From Cryptomeria japonica (Eukaryota > Streptophyta > Pinopsida > Cupressales > Cupressaceae): DNA of 64,000 nucleotides. Numbering within the stretch: the first letter of the stretch is position 1; each line of letters starts with the position of its first letter. Where the stretch lies: the NCBI RefSeq assembly GCF_030272615.1, contig NC_081414.1, forward strand, positions 660,402,438-660,466,437, written 5' to 3'. The position numbers were made by a program, and so were the translations under genes. The notes beneath the pieces are model-generated. The model did not search any database and was not told the DNA's origin. It saw nothing but the letters and a program-made list of their open reading frames with translations. Below are positions 24,142-34,730 of this stretch, piece by piece.

Positions 24142-27100
24142 TCATGACAATAAGGAATGAAATTTCTCAAAAACAGATTTAAAGTCCTGCACAAAAGTTT
24201 TCATGGCCAATGTCCATGACTCAAGTAATGAGGTAGCAACCTCACTTTCAGTCTTCATTGGGAATGCCAGTTCCTCCATTGCATCGATGGTACTCAGCTC
24301 TTGATTTATCATGATAGCTTCCAGGTTGAGAAAACATTTCTGAAGAATCTGTAATCTTGGAAATAGGAGCAGTTGAAGCTCCTGCAAATATTTAGTCCGG
24401 TTGCTGATCTTCGAGTCCATCTTGGCAGTTTGCTGCTGATAACAATAAATGGTTTGCCCATAGGTAGTGAATGAATCATATGGCATCTTGAAATTGTAGA
24501 TATATGCCTGTAACTCTGATTGGAGTTGAGCTTTCTGTTTAAGAACATCATCACAAAATAGATGGGGTTGGCAGATTTTACTCAACAGTAATTTACCTTC
24601 ACCCATTGCAACACTGATATCATTCTGTTGTTTCAGTAGTTGTGTCCGCAGTTCATTCATTTTCTTGACTAAGACAACATTGAGTGCCTTTTCATGATTC
24701 TTCTTTGCTGTTGCTTCAGCAACATCTTCCAAGCATTGTACCTGGTCCTCCACTATGGTACAAATAAGTTTGAGCTTGGATAGAGAGGAATCGGTACTGG
24801 GAAGGTTAGTACCGAGAATCAGACTGGTAAGGGTGTCAACCGTAATTTGTATGACATCCTATTCTTTCTTCCTTCACAATTCTTCCAGTCTCTCCTATGC
24901 AAGTTTGATGCTTTGTAGTAGCTCAGACTCATTTGCTGATTGAGTCAGACTTGCAAGAGTTATAACAATAGGACTGGTGGTATCAACTTGTTTGGTTTGA
25001 TCACTGGTTGCCTTAGGATTCTGCCCTCCTTCTTTTGTTTTGGTCTCCGCTTGTGTTTTCTTCTCTACTTCCTTCTCCTCTTCTGTTCTTTTCTTATCCT
25101 CTTCTTTCTTCTTTTACTCCTCTTCTTGTTTTTTCTTCTCTACCTCCTTCTTCCTTTCTTCTTCCTTCCTCTTGTCTTCTTCTTTCTTCTTCTCTTCCTC
25201 TTTCTTCTTCTTCTCTTCCTCTTTCTTCTTTTCTTCCTCTTTCTTCTTCTTCTCTTCCTCTTTCTTCTTTTCTTCCTCTTTCTTCTTCACTTCCTCTTTC
25301 TTCTTTTATTCCTCTTTTCTATTGTCTTCCTCTTTCTTTTTCTCTTCCTCTTTTCTCTTGATTTCTTCATGTCTTGCTTTTTCCTCTTGCTCTTTCTCCA
25401 CTTTCTCTTTGTCCTGTTTCTCTTTCTCAACTTGTTCTTTGTCAGGAGTGACATCCTCAATATCTAATGCATCAACATCAATAGTATCAATTTGTTCTGT
25501 CACTCTTTCTCCTTGACTATCAAACACCTCATCTGGTTTGTTTGAGGATAGGTCCTGTGCTTGGTCAGCCTACTTAGCAGCTTTAGATACTTGGTGCATA
25601 TTGACAACAACTTTCACATGTATATGTGTGTCCTTTTCTAGTTCAGAAGCTTTTCCTTCTAGTAGCATGAGTCTTCTCCTTCTCATGAAGAAGATGCCTT
25701 TATTCTTATCCATTATTTCAAACAACTCAAAATTAGAAGCATCAAGAAAATATTGTGCAATTTTTTTCTCTCTGATCTCCTGTTCTCTTTCAATGGCAAT
25801 GCGCCATGTATTATCTAAAGAATTATATAAAGAATCTGGAGTAACCGATCTAATCTCAGATGGCGACTGATCATTAATACATAAGTATTTAATGACCTCT
25901 CGTTCTACCTCCTCTTTGTCATTATCATTAAAATCATCAAAATACTCCTTTAAATCATCAAGCACTTTTCTCCTAATATTCTTAATTGTCCTCTAACAAT
26001 GTGTCATTGGTTTATAGGAGGAGATGTCTATATTTACTAGTGCAAAAGTTGCAGGTACATTATCGGTAGACTGTCTTCTTGCTTGATTGCCTTGTCTTCT
26101 TTGTTTGAATCTCTGGTTTAGTGTCTTGTGGCTCCGATGAGTGGGTCTTGGATTTTTGCTTCATCTCGAAGACTTTTGTAGGAATGATCTCAGGTTTCTT
26201 CTTAGCTGGTGACCGCTTGGTCACTTTCAGACTGGTAGAGGTAACCGGTGTAGATACCGATGGCACTGCTTTGCCCTTTTTCTATTTTGCTTCTTCAATC
26301 GGTGTAACCCTTTCCACGTAGGTATCGGTTCTCTTTCTTCGTTGCATCCAGTGGTGAGGCAAGTAGGGTAGAGGCATACCCGATCAACATGTCATTCATC
26401 ACTTCATACCCCATAGGGCCAACTACTTCCTTTCTCGGTTCCACTACTTCCATTATGCAGTCATCTATCCTTATTGTGAAGCAAATGTCATCTTCATACT
26501 TCTTCACAATATCATCAGATATCCTCATTATCTGGCTCATCTTCTGCTTGAATTCATCAAAATATTTATTTAGAACCTCAGGATATGTAGTTCCCACTAC
26601 TTGTAGACTTTCCTTAATTTGTCTGGAAACTAGTAGGTCAGCAGACCATTGCACATCACCTACTCCAGGGAAATAACCTTGAAAATAAAAGAATAAGACG
26701 AATAGAAGTTGGCCAAACCTGAACCTTAGAGAATTGTCCTGTTTGATGGACTTTGATTCAATAACAATTGCTTCTATAAACAGGTACATAGGTCAAATGT
26801 AGTGTCTTCCTTGATCATTCTGTAAGCAACATTCACCACAGTAGCAGGGACAGAGTTCATTTTGCTGGCATAAAACATACGGTAACCAATCACCATGCAA
26901 GCATATTTTACTAGATCATCAAAGATGGTGTTGACAGTCATCGCACGTTGGTCACTCACAGAACCAGTGAGCTTTGTCATTTCAGTTTTGGCAACCTTCC
27001 ATAGAGTTGGTACCTCTCCAATATTGTAGAAACTGGTGATGACATAAATTTCTTCTGGCGTGATGTCATGGGTCCGCTCGAGATACATCTTGTCACCATG

Positions 27101-27415
27101 TACTCGGCTAAGGATGATGCGAATATGTTCTTCTATGAACTCTTCTAGAAAATATACCACATTGTGCAGTTTCATCTTCTCAAGGACACTATACTCAGTT
27201 TTGATCTTCTTATCATCCCCACAGAATAGATTTAGCTAGGAATGAATCACTAGGGATCCTAGGTCTTCCAATTTATAGTCTATATACCCTGAAATATCTC
27301 CCTCAACAATAACTCCGGTGGGTATTTGAGATAGGGCATTATATTTCATTTTCTTTTGAAGAAATTTGGTTGAATCTTGAGGTGCACTAGAACTAGAGTG
27401 CGATGCAGAAGCCAT
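24142..27415 (-). pseudogene. E ORF2, large unrecognised accessory protein
   Basis: Starts MASASHSSSS at 27415, matching the start of E2 ORF2. Its parts are: an N-terminal globular region (about 27415-26800) with LERTHDITPEE; a hydrophobic segment FGQLLFVLFFYF then G.GDVQWSAD (near 26700-26640); GYEVMNDMLIGYA (near 26400); a Lys/Ser/Thr-rich linker (26266-26060); a helical region (25965-25570); a long EEEKKK-type charged repeat (about 25450-25060); and a C-terminal coiled region beginning MEDQVQCLEDVAEA that ends at 24142. It is broken by a frameshift near 26780, others near 26290 and 26000, and several stops. No catalytic motif is recognised. Length near 1,090 codons. It could be an env-like, captured host or plant-mobile-domain-like protein; none is shown. 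Confidence 0.6.
25060..25450 (-). repeat. CTT/TTC-rich low-complexity tract encoding Glu/Lys repeats
   Basis: Imperfect units of TTCTTCCTCTTTCTTCTT on the plus strand. On the minus strand they encode (K/E)-rich heptads (KKEEEKKKEEE) inside ORF2, predicted to be a long charged helix. The Phe/Ser/Leu-rich plus-strand open frames here are its shadows. Confidence 0.85.
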
Positions 27416-27847
27416 GATCAAATGATAAGAAAGAATTTTGGAAAATACCTTCACAAACTGGAATTTAGGTTTTCCAATGCCGCGCACAAAACACCACTTT
27501 GGTTGCAAGTTCACAGCTTAGAGTTCTTCACTGATTGCTTGAAGATGGTTGCAAGAATTCGCACAAGATTTCGTCAATTGCTAGACAAATCACTCTAGTT
27601 GCTCTGCTCTTGAAAAATTCTTCTCTCGAAAATAGATAAGTGAAAATGGTGATGAAAACCCTTTTAAATAAATTATCACCTACCATAATAAATGCATCAC
27701 CACTAGGGCACAAACCCTAATTTTTCCTTTTACCCCTTCAAATCTTCTGCTGATTGATAGGTAACATATAATGGTTAAGGTTTTTACGGATATAAACCGG
27801 GGGTTCGAAATATTTTACCGATATGTTCCCCTAAGATTTTCTGAAGC
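27416..27847 (-). promoter_or_regulatory. Spacer between E ORF1 and ORF2 with promoter-like motifs
   Basis: On the minus strand it carries TTAGGGTTT (plus AAACCCTAA at 27712-27720), then a TATA-like TTATTTAAAAGG (about 27659-27670), then about 245 bp of leader to the ORF2 ATG. Just before the ATG is AAGGTATTTTCC; E2 has GAGGTATTTTAT at the same place. These matched motifs suggest ORF2 has its own transcript. This is inference. Confidence 0.4.
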
Positions 27848-29122
27848 TCAGCTTGCCGGTTCAGAGACTTCCACACTAGGTGTAGAAACAGGTTCATTTT
27901 GTGACTCTTCTTCTGATTTCTTTTTCCAAGTTTTATTCATTTCCATTTGAACAATTTCAACATCAATCTTCCTTTCTGGAGTGATCAGTATATCATCTGA
28001 TAGGTTCTTTCTCAGTCTGCAAGTTCTGGCAGTGTGTCCCAGTTTGTTGCAATGATAGCATACCATTCTAGGTGTTCTCCATGGTCCATTATTCATACTT
28101 CCATTCTTCCTTCTGCATGTTGCAGTAGTGTGACTGCTACCATGACAGATCAAACAAGTTTCTCTCCAACTAGTTGCCACTTGATAGCCACCTGACCGAT
28201 GGTCATAGGTATTGTACTGGTTGGGATTCCGGTTCACAGAAGGTTCCTGGATAACTCCTTGAGTCCTTGGAGGATATCTCCTAGTGTTGTGCAAAATTGA
28301 TCTGCATTCAAATTCTCTATGCCCAAACTTGTTGCATGTATAACAGTTTCCATTGAATCTATTGGATCTAGGCATATTATTTTGAAAATAAGGAAAATTG
28401 TTGTAGGCCTTGCTTCTACACACATTGGCAATATGTCCTTCTTTGAGACAATTAAAGAAAATAGGTTCAAATTTTTACTTACCTTTATCCTTGGATGTTG
28501 GTTGCTTCTTTGATGCTTCAGCTTTTGTTCCAGAGGTCTCACCTTCCTCATACCCAAAGAAACCAAGTCCAGTGGTATTCTTTACTGGCTTTGCCGATTC
28601 TAGCTTTTTCTCTAGCTTAGCAGTACTCTGATTGAATTTGGCAAGTATCTCCTTTGACTCAGTAAGTTCCTTGGAAATAGTAGCATTAAATTCCATCAAG
28701 GTTGCATTCTCAAAAATAGCCATGTTTAGTTCACCTTGCATTTCTTCTTTTTCCACTTTACTCTCTTGGAGGTGAGTGGTAAGGGTACTGATTTCTTGCT
28801 TTAGCTTGGAGATCTCATGATCTTTGTCTTTTACCAGATCTTCATCTTTCCTTCTGTTCTCAAGCTCTTGACACATTCTGATAGTCAGTCCTTCCAACTC
28901 TTTTCTTATATTGGCTTTAGATTCATTCAGTTTTTCAACTTCTTCAACTAGGGTATCCATGTCAGCTTCATCAGAAGAGCTATTTTCAGTAAGTTCCATT
29001 AGTTTCGCAACATGCTCTCTTCTTTTGGCCAAAGAGGGTTTATACTTGACTTTGAGTTCATCATAGGCTCTCTCAGTCTGAGTGAGATGATGAGTAAGTT
29101 CCCTCATATTGTATTCCCCCAT
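27848..29122 (-). pseudogene. E ORF1, Gag-like coiled-coil and zinc-knuckle protein
   Basis: The start is the ATG at 29122 (MGEYNMRELTHHL), about 40 bp inside the primer site. The frame is open to 27848 except one stop at 28475. Residues 1 to about 190 form a coiled coil with LTIRMCQELENRRKDED, aligning to LTMRMSKDIEDRKKNEE in E2. GLGF then EGETSGT follows, as in E2. Four knuckles come next: a first one missing its leading Cys (FNCLKEGHIANVC), then CYTCNKFGHREFEC, CLICHGSSHTTATC and CYHCNKLGHTARTC. The role is presumably particle assembly and RNA binding. The usual Copia Gag N-terminal motif is absent. Confidence 0.78.
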
Positions 29123-29158
29123 ATCTCCTTCCAAGTGGTTAGACTTATAGAAAGGTTG

Positions 29159-29170
29159 GCTCAGATACCA
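29159..29170 (-). other. E primer-binding site
   Basis: On the minus strand TGGTATCTGAGC starts two bases after the LTR. It has one mismatch to the initiator-Met site. Confidence 0.8.
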
Positions 29171-29172
29171 AT

Positions 29173-30365
29173 TGATGAATACTAAGAGGGGGGGGGGGTG
29201 AATTAGTATACCAAAAAATACTGTAAACAGACTTTTAAACAGTTTAGCAGATAACCGGTGCAACAAATTCACTAATAAACCGATTAAGATAAATGCAAAC
29301 CAAACAAAAAACAAAGCATTCACCCACAAGAGCACAATCACCATAACACAAGATATTTGACATGGAAACCCAAATGGGAAAAACCACGGTGAGTAGAAAC
29401 TCACAAGTAACTATCTGTAGAATAGAAACTAGACCGGTTAAGGTCATACAATGTTCTTCACTAGAACAGATCCTGTTAGGAATCTAGATCTCTGTTAGGA
29501 GATAAGTCTTGTTAAATACCACCTTGTTAAAGGATTTCAGATCCACAGTTGTGAACCACCTTGTTAGAGGATTTACAAAGGCTTTTCTGGGCCTACCCGG
29601 TTAAGGGTTTCAGACTTGTCAAAGATATTAGTAATCAACAAGTGAATGATCTAGACAATAGCACAGTTTGCTTAATTAGATCCTTGACAACTCATTGTTA
29701 ATGCATTTCAGCATTACTTCAGTCTTCAATATCTCTACACTCTATCTCTTCACATAGACCTAATCTTCTCTCCAATGATCGCACATAACCTTTTCTCTTC
29801 TATGTCTCACATATCACATATCTCACATCTCACATCTCACATCTCACATGCAAACCCTAGACATGATGTCCTTATAAAGGAAACTGATTTCATGTCGGTC
29901 CAATAGAATTAAACTACAAGTTCCTAGGTTCAGTGCATCTAGACACATTTGGTAACATGACACAAAATCACCACCAAAGTGTCAATAGATGATAACTCAT
30001 CACACATTATAGTAATACCAGTTGATAACTCATCATAGAGTAATACTAGTTAATACAATATACCAATTACCAGTTGTCAAAAATGAAGACTGGTAGATCG
30101 TAGTGTTTCGATCAAAAGTTAACTACCGCTTGGTTCCTTCGAACTGCTTTTGCTCCTTGAACCGCTTGGGATACTTGTACCACTTGGGGTCTTCATACCG
30201 CTTGCGGTTTTCATACAATTTGTGATCGGTAAACCATTTTATACAAAATACCGATAGTCTAAAGACTATACATCCAATAATACACAATACCGGTTGAGCA
30301 TAACTCATACATCAAGAAAGTGTGTGTCCATCAATGACAATCAAAACATCATCAACATGCCAACA
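29173..30365 (-). repeat. E 5' LTR (right copy)
   Basis: 1,193 bp, same ends as the left copy. TATA-like TTTATAAGG at about 29870-29878 (minus). It is shorter mainly because it has fewer CTCACAT units and lacks a duplicated AACCGGTTAAGGTC present in the left copy near 22900-22930. Confidence 0.92.
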
Positions 30366-31806
30366 ATTAGTTCCCCGACCTAAAGACAAAAATGTAATTG
30401 GAATTAAATGGGTATTCAAAAATAAACTAAATGAAGATGGTAAGGTAATCAGAAATAAAGCAAGATTAGTGTGTAAGGGATATTCACAGAAAGAAGGAAT
30501 TGATTACAATGAAACCTTTGCACTGGTAGCTAGAATTGAGGCAGTCAGATTATTCTTAGCTTTTGCAGCGCACAAGAACTATAAAGTATATCAAATGGAT
30601 GTTAAATGTGTATTTCTGAATGGAGATCTAGAAGAGGAAGTTTACATTGAACAACCCGATGGATTTTATTTGACAGATGACAAAGATATGGTTTTCAGGT
30701 TAAGGAAAGCTTTATATGGATTGAAGCAAGCTCCTAGAGCTTGGTATGCTAGATTGGACAAATATCTTTTGAAGATTTGTTTCACTAAAGGTAATGCTAA
30801 TAGCAATCTATATTACAAAGTGACTAATGATGACATCTTGGTTAATTAAGTTTTTGTTGATGATATAATCTTTGGAGGAGAAGATGGATTGTGTAAAGAC
30901 TTTTCTAATAAGATGCAGGAAGAATTTGAAATGTCTATGATTGGGGAGATAAAATTATTTTTAGGATTGCAGATCTCACAGACTGATAAAGGTATATTCA
31001 TAAATCAATCAAAGTACTTGAAGGAATTACTAAATAAATTTGGCATGGAAAACTCTAAATTGGTAAGCACACCTATGACTACAACTGATAAGCTATCCTT
31101 GAAGGATGAATCAACACCTGTTAATCCGACTAGGTACAAGTCTATGATAGGAGGTTTACTGTATTTGACACAAACAAGACCTAATATTATGAATGCAGTA
31201 TATATTGTTTCAATATTTTAGAGTAATCCTTAAAAAAATCATGAATCAACAGTAAAAAGGATTTTCCGGTATCTACAAGGAACTACAAATCTTGGTTTAT
31301 GGTATCCTAGAGATGAAAACTTTGATTTATGTGAATACACAGATTCAAATTGGGCAGGAGATGTACATAACAGAAAAAGCACCATAGGTGGAGCATTTTT
31401 TCTTGGTAGCATATTAATTTGATGGTTGAGAAAGAAACAAAGTTGCACATATTTATCAACAGCAGAATCAGAATATGTTGCAGCAGCAACTAATTGTACA
31501 CAGGTATTATGGATTAAGCAAATGTTGAAGAACATAAAGGTAAAATGCAAGGAACCCATAATCATTTACTGTGATAATATGGCAACAATTGATATATCAA
31601 AGAATCCGGTATTTCACTCAAAAACTAAACATGTTTCTATCAAATTCAATTTTCTGAAAGAGAATGTTGAGGCAAAAGAAGTGAAATTGGTTTATGTGAA
31701 TACTAAAGAGCAGATTGCAGATACCTTTACTAAACCTTTGCCTAAGGAAACTTTTGAATATCTCAGGGAGCAGCTTAGAGTTATACCCTCACCGGTAGAA
31801 ACTTAG
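30366..31806 (+). pseudogene. Copia A RT and RNase H (downstream half)
   Basis: Continues RT after the E insertion ([18 protein letters not shown]). RT shows [19 protein letters not shown] and [12 protein letters not shown]. The active-site box reads FVDD (usual YVDD) near 30855 and is preceded by a TAA stop at 30847. RNase H shows YTDSNWAGD, STAESEYVA and YCDN, so its acidic residues are present. The polyprotein ends TFTKPLPKETFEYLREQLRV before the stop at 31804. Further stops occur near 31219, 31231 and 31422. Confidence 0.9.
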
Positions 31807-31979
31807 ACATTTGGAGCATGGCATCAGACCGACATAATTAATAGAGAAATATTTTTTCCGGCTTTGATGAGGAGAACTACTTCTCAAAGGGAGTAGTTGG
31901 ATAAATTGATAAGTTGGTATTTTGTGATAAGTTCTTTGAACTGTTTGTATTTGGTTTTGTATTGCTTTGGCATTTGATG

Positions 31980-32178
31980 TCAAAGGGGGAGAGATATCTA
32001 TGGAAAAACACTTTATCTTTTGGGGAGAGATTATTCCTAGGGGGAGAGATATTATGTATTTTGATTTCTGGTTAATGATCTCTTTGGGAGATTGTTGCTT
32101 TTTGGTTTTTGGCATTTCTTCTTTGGCACTTAGATGGTTTTTCCATCTTGTGTTGCCATCAATGCCAAAGGGGGAGAT
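31980..32178 (+). other. Three polypurine-like tracts at the 3' end of Copia A
   Basis: CAAAGGGGGAGAGATATC (31981-31997), CTAGGGGGAGAGATATT (32037-32053) and AAAGGGGGAGAT directly before the LTR (32167-32178). The last is the expected plus-strand primer. Confidence 0.75.
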
Positions 32179-33246
32179 TGTTGGTATTTTGGATATGTTG
32201 ATATGGTTTTGTAATTTATGTCAACACTTGTCAAACACTTGAGAACACTTGGAAATCTTTGGTTATGTTCACCGACATGATCAGTGACTTATGCACAGTC
32301 ACCGGCATCTGGTTAACCGACAATATTATATTGTTCACCGACACTGAGGATGATCTATTATCATCTAGAGATTACTTGGTTATGTCGAAGACATTGTTTG
32401 GACACTTGGTCTTGGTGATTTGTTCATTGGTATAATCGAGCTTGCATATTTGTTGTTACCGGCAAATGGGTCCAGGATATGCACCGACAAGCATATCTAT
32501 TCTAGATCAGCATGACGCGTTATGAAGATGATTTATTATTATTGTAAATGCAATGAGCTGACATCATGCATCACATATTGATTCATTTGTAATTGATTTT
32601 ATTGTAATATCTTAGTGAGCCAACCTACACATTTGGTCTTAGGTTTTGGTATATATGTAAGATCTCATTAATGAGATTATGTGGTAGAGTGTGGAAAAGG
32701 ATTGTAATAAGGTATATGCAAATATAAGTAGAGCTATACACACATACATCATTCAAGATTGAAGGAAGGTTTGAAGAAGGCAAATTAGAGCTTAACCGGT
32801 ACTGAATCTAGCATATGAAGATGCTATTTTGAGCAGTACATTATCATTGGATTTAACCATCCAATTGTAGTCAGTGTGACTCCCATTTTGTGATTGAGTA
32901 GTGAGATCTAGGTAGTTGGCCTTTCTGCATGTGTAGACTCCATATTGTACACACATACTATCTGCAGTAGTATCATCTGATTGTGGGTAAGGTTTCCCAC
33001 TGTGGTTTTTCCCCTTACAGGGTTTCCATGTACAAATAACTATGTTATGTATTGTGTATGTTATTTGTCTTTCTGTTTCATGCATTAAACTTTACCGATA
33101 CTGCAATTAACTATTAAACTGTCTATCGACATTAAATTTTGGTTAACTGACATTTAGCATTAAGTCTGGTTAAGTTATTTTTGATTTGTATTTATTGGAC
33201 AACTGATTCACCCCCCCCCCCTCTCAGTTGCCTCCGGGACCTAACA
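32179..33246 (+). repeat. Copia A 3' LTR
   Basis: 1,068 bp, TGTTGG...CTAACA, followed by the target duplication ATCTC. It is slightly longer than the 5' copy, partly through a longer C-run near 33210-33221. Confidence 0.92.
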
Positions 33247-33260
33247 ATCTCTGCATTAGA

Positions 33261-33274
33261 TTGGTATTAGAGTG
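33261..33274 (+). other. Gypsy A primer-binding site
   Basis: TTGGTATTAGAGTG starts two bases after the displaced LTR end at 33258. It resembles the initiator-Met site with mismatches. Gypsy B has the closer TGGTATTAGAGCGAG. Confidence 0.7.
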
Positions 33275-33307
33275 AAGGAGGAATCCTTTTGGGAAGAATA
33301 ATAGTAC

Positions 33308-34730
33308 ATGTCATCAGAAGAGTTAGAGGGTGAGGATAGAAGAATGCCTCAGAAGATGACAAATGTGGAACTTTCAAGGATGGTGCAAGAGAATAGAGAA
33401 GAGAATGATTGGCTTAGGAAGTTGATTGAGAACTTGGAAGGTAGGCTGGAGAGAGGACTTGATGGCTTGGAGGAAGTGGGAGAAGAAGAGGAGAACCCAC
33501 AAGGGTAGGAAGAAGAGGAAGTTCCTGTAGAGCATAGGTACCTGGTCAATGCCTTGAAGTTTGTGGAGAGGAGAACCATGGACCAGAAATCAAACCTTCC
33601 TATTTTTAGTGGGAAGATGGATGCTGATGGAGTGATGGACTGGATAGAGTCCTTGAACAATTTTTTTGAATGTGAAGACATTGTTGACAACCAAAAGTTG
33701 AAGGTTGCCAAGTCAAAAATGCAAGGAGCAGCCCTGACATGGTGGAATTTTGTGCAAGGAGAAAGAGTGAAAGAGGGAAGAGGAATGATCACCTCTTGGA
33801 AGAAGATGATTACAGAGATCAAGGGAGTATATGTACCTAAGTACTATGAAGTCCAATTACACAAGAGAAGGAATGATCTTAGACAGAAAGAGATGGATGT
33901 GTGTGCCTATACTAAAGAATTTCAGAAATTGAGTATAAAGTCTAAGAAGGTTGAAGATGAAAGTGAAAGAGTGGCAAGGTATCTGAACAGCCTAAGGTGG
34001 AACATACAAGAAGAGTTGAACCTCTTGTGCTCTGACACTATTCATAGATACTATCAATTAGCATTAAAAGTAGAGGAGAAGCTCAAAAGAGGACAAGAGC
34101 AGAGCAGTAGAGGAAGGGGTAAGCAACCAAGAGGAAGGAGCAACTTCAGAGGAAGAGGATCAAATTTTGAATTTCAAGGAGAGAGCAGTCAAGATTCCTC
34201 AAGGAATGACAACAACAACAAAGGAAACTTCAGAGGTAAAATGCCAAATTTTAGAGGAAGATCATCAGGAAGAGGAGCAGAACCAATAAAATGTTTTAAC
34301 TGCAACCAAGAGGGACACATTGCCAGCAGATGCCCAGAGAAGATGGGGTCTAGTTCCCAAGGAGAAAGGAGAGCCAATATAACCCAAGAATCAAATTACC
34401 AAGGCAGTAGTAAAATTAATTCATATGGTTATCCATAGATCAAAGAGGCACTAATGTTGAGAAGAACCCTCTTGAAGGTACCAACACCTATGGAGCCACC
34501 TCAGAAGAAGTCTATCTTCTTCACCACTTGCCAATCAGGAGGAAAGGTATGTAAAGTTATGGTTGACTCAGGGTCTACTAAGAATTTTGTGTCAATAGAA
34601 ATGGTAGAGAACTTGAAATTGAGGAGGATACCCCATTCATACCCCTATAAAGTGTCTTGGCTTACAAAAGGGCAACAAACTCTTGTAGAAGAGAAGTCAT
34701 GGGTATAATTCTAGATAGGAGCATATAAAG
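33308..34730 (+). pseudogene. Gypsy A gag and protease
   Basis: Starts MSSEELEGEDRRMPQK at 33308 with a short Glu-rich coiled coil. The Gypsy Gag core (MDWIESLNNFFE ... WW ... YYEVQLHKRRNDL) lies at about 33630-34090, then an RGRG-rich linker and a CCHC knuckle CFNCNQEGHIASRC near 34292-34333. The protease motif VMVDSGSTKNFVS is near 34558. All pieces share one frame, broken by stops at 33506, 34436, 34706 and 34715, with another near 34792. Confidence 0.88.

Larger units (their letters stand above)
22645..30365 (-). mobile_element. E: complete two-gene, pol-less LTR retroelement
   Basis: LTRs at 22645-23862 and 29173-30365, target duplication ATTAG at 22640-22644 and 30366-30370. On the minus strand the order is PBS, ORF1 (coiled coil and zinc knuckles), a 432-bp spacer, ORF2 (about 3.3 kb) and three polypurine-like tracts. 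The 5.3 kb internal region contains no protease, RT, RNase H or integrase motif, so the element must use proteins made elsewhere. The polypurine tract and LTR start match those of its host, Copia A. E2 at 1-4241 is a diverged relative. Confidence 0.88.
18811..33246 (+). mobile_element. Copia A: SIRE/Maximus-like Copia element carrying nested element E
   Basis: LTRs at 18811-19869 and 32179-33246, both TGTTGG...CTAACA, flanked by ATCTC at 18806-18810 and 33247-33251. The order is PBS, Gag, protease, integrase, RT, RNase H, then a roughly 370-bp tail with three polypurine-like tracts. Element E is inserted in the start of RT. The first 235 bp of the two LTRs differ at about 18 positions by eye, so the copy is not recent. 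Lineage assignment is by resemblance only. Confidence 0.92.

Noticed and set aside
24940-25516. Long plus-strand open frames rich in Leu/Phe or Ser/Phe
   Set aside because: They are the complement of the Glu/Lys-coding repeat in E ORF2. Three overlapping frames are open at once, as expected of a TTC/CTT repeat, and there is no start context or homology.
31967-32242. Open frame after Copia A pol as a possible env-like gene
   Set aside because: It spans the polypurine tracts and crosses into the 3' LTR, with no hydrophobic leader or coiled-coil pattern typical of SIRE env-like proteins.
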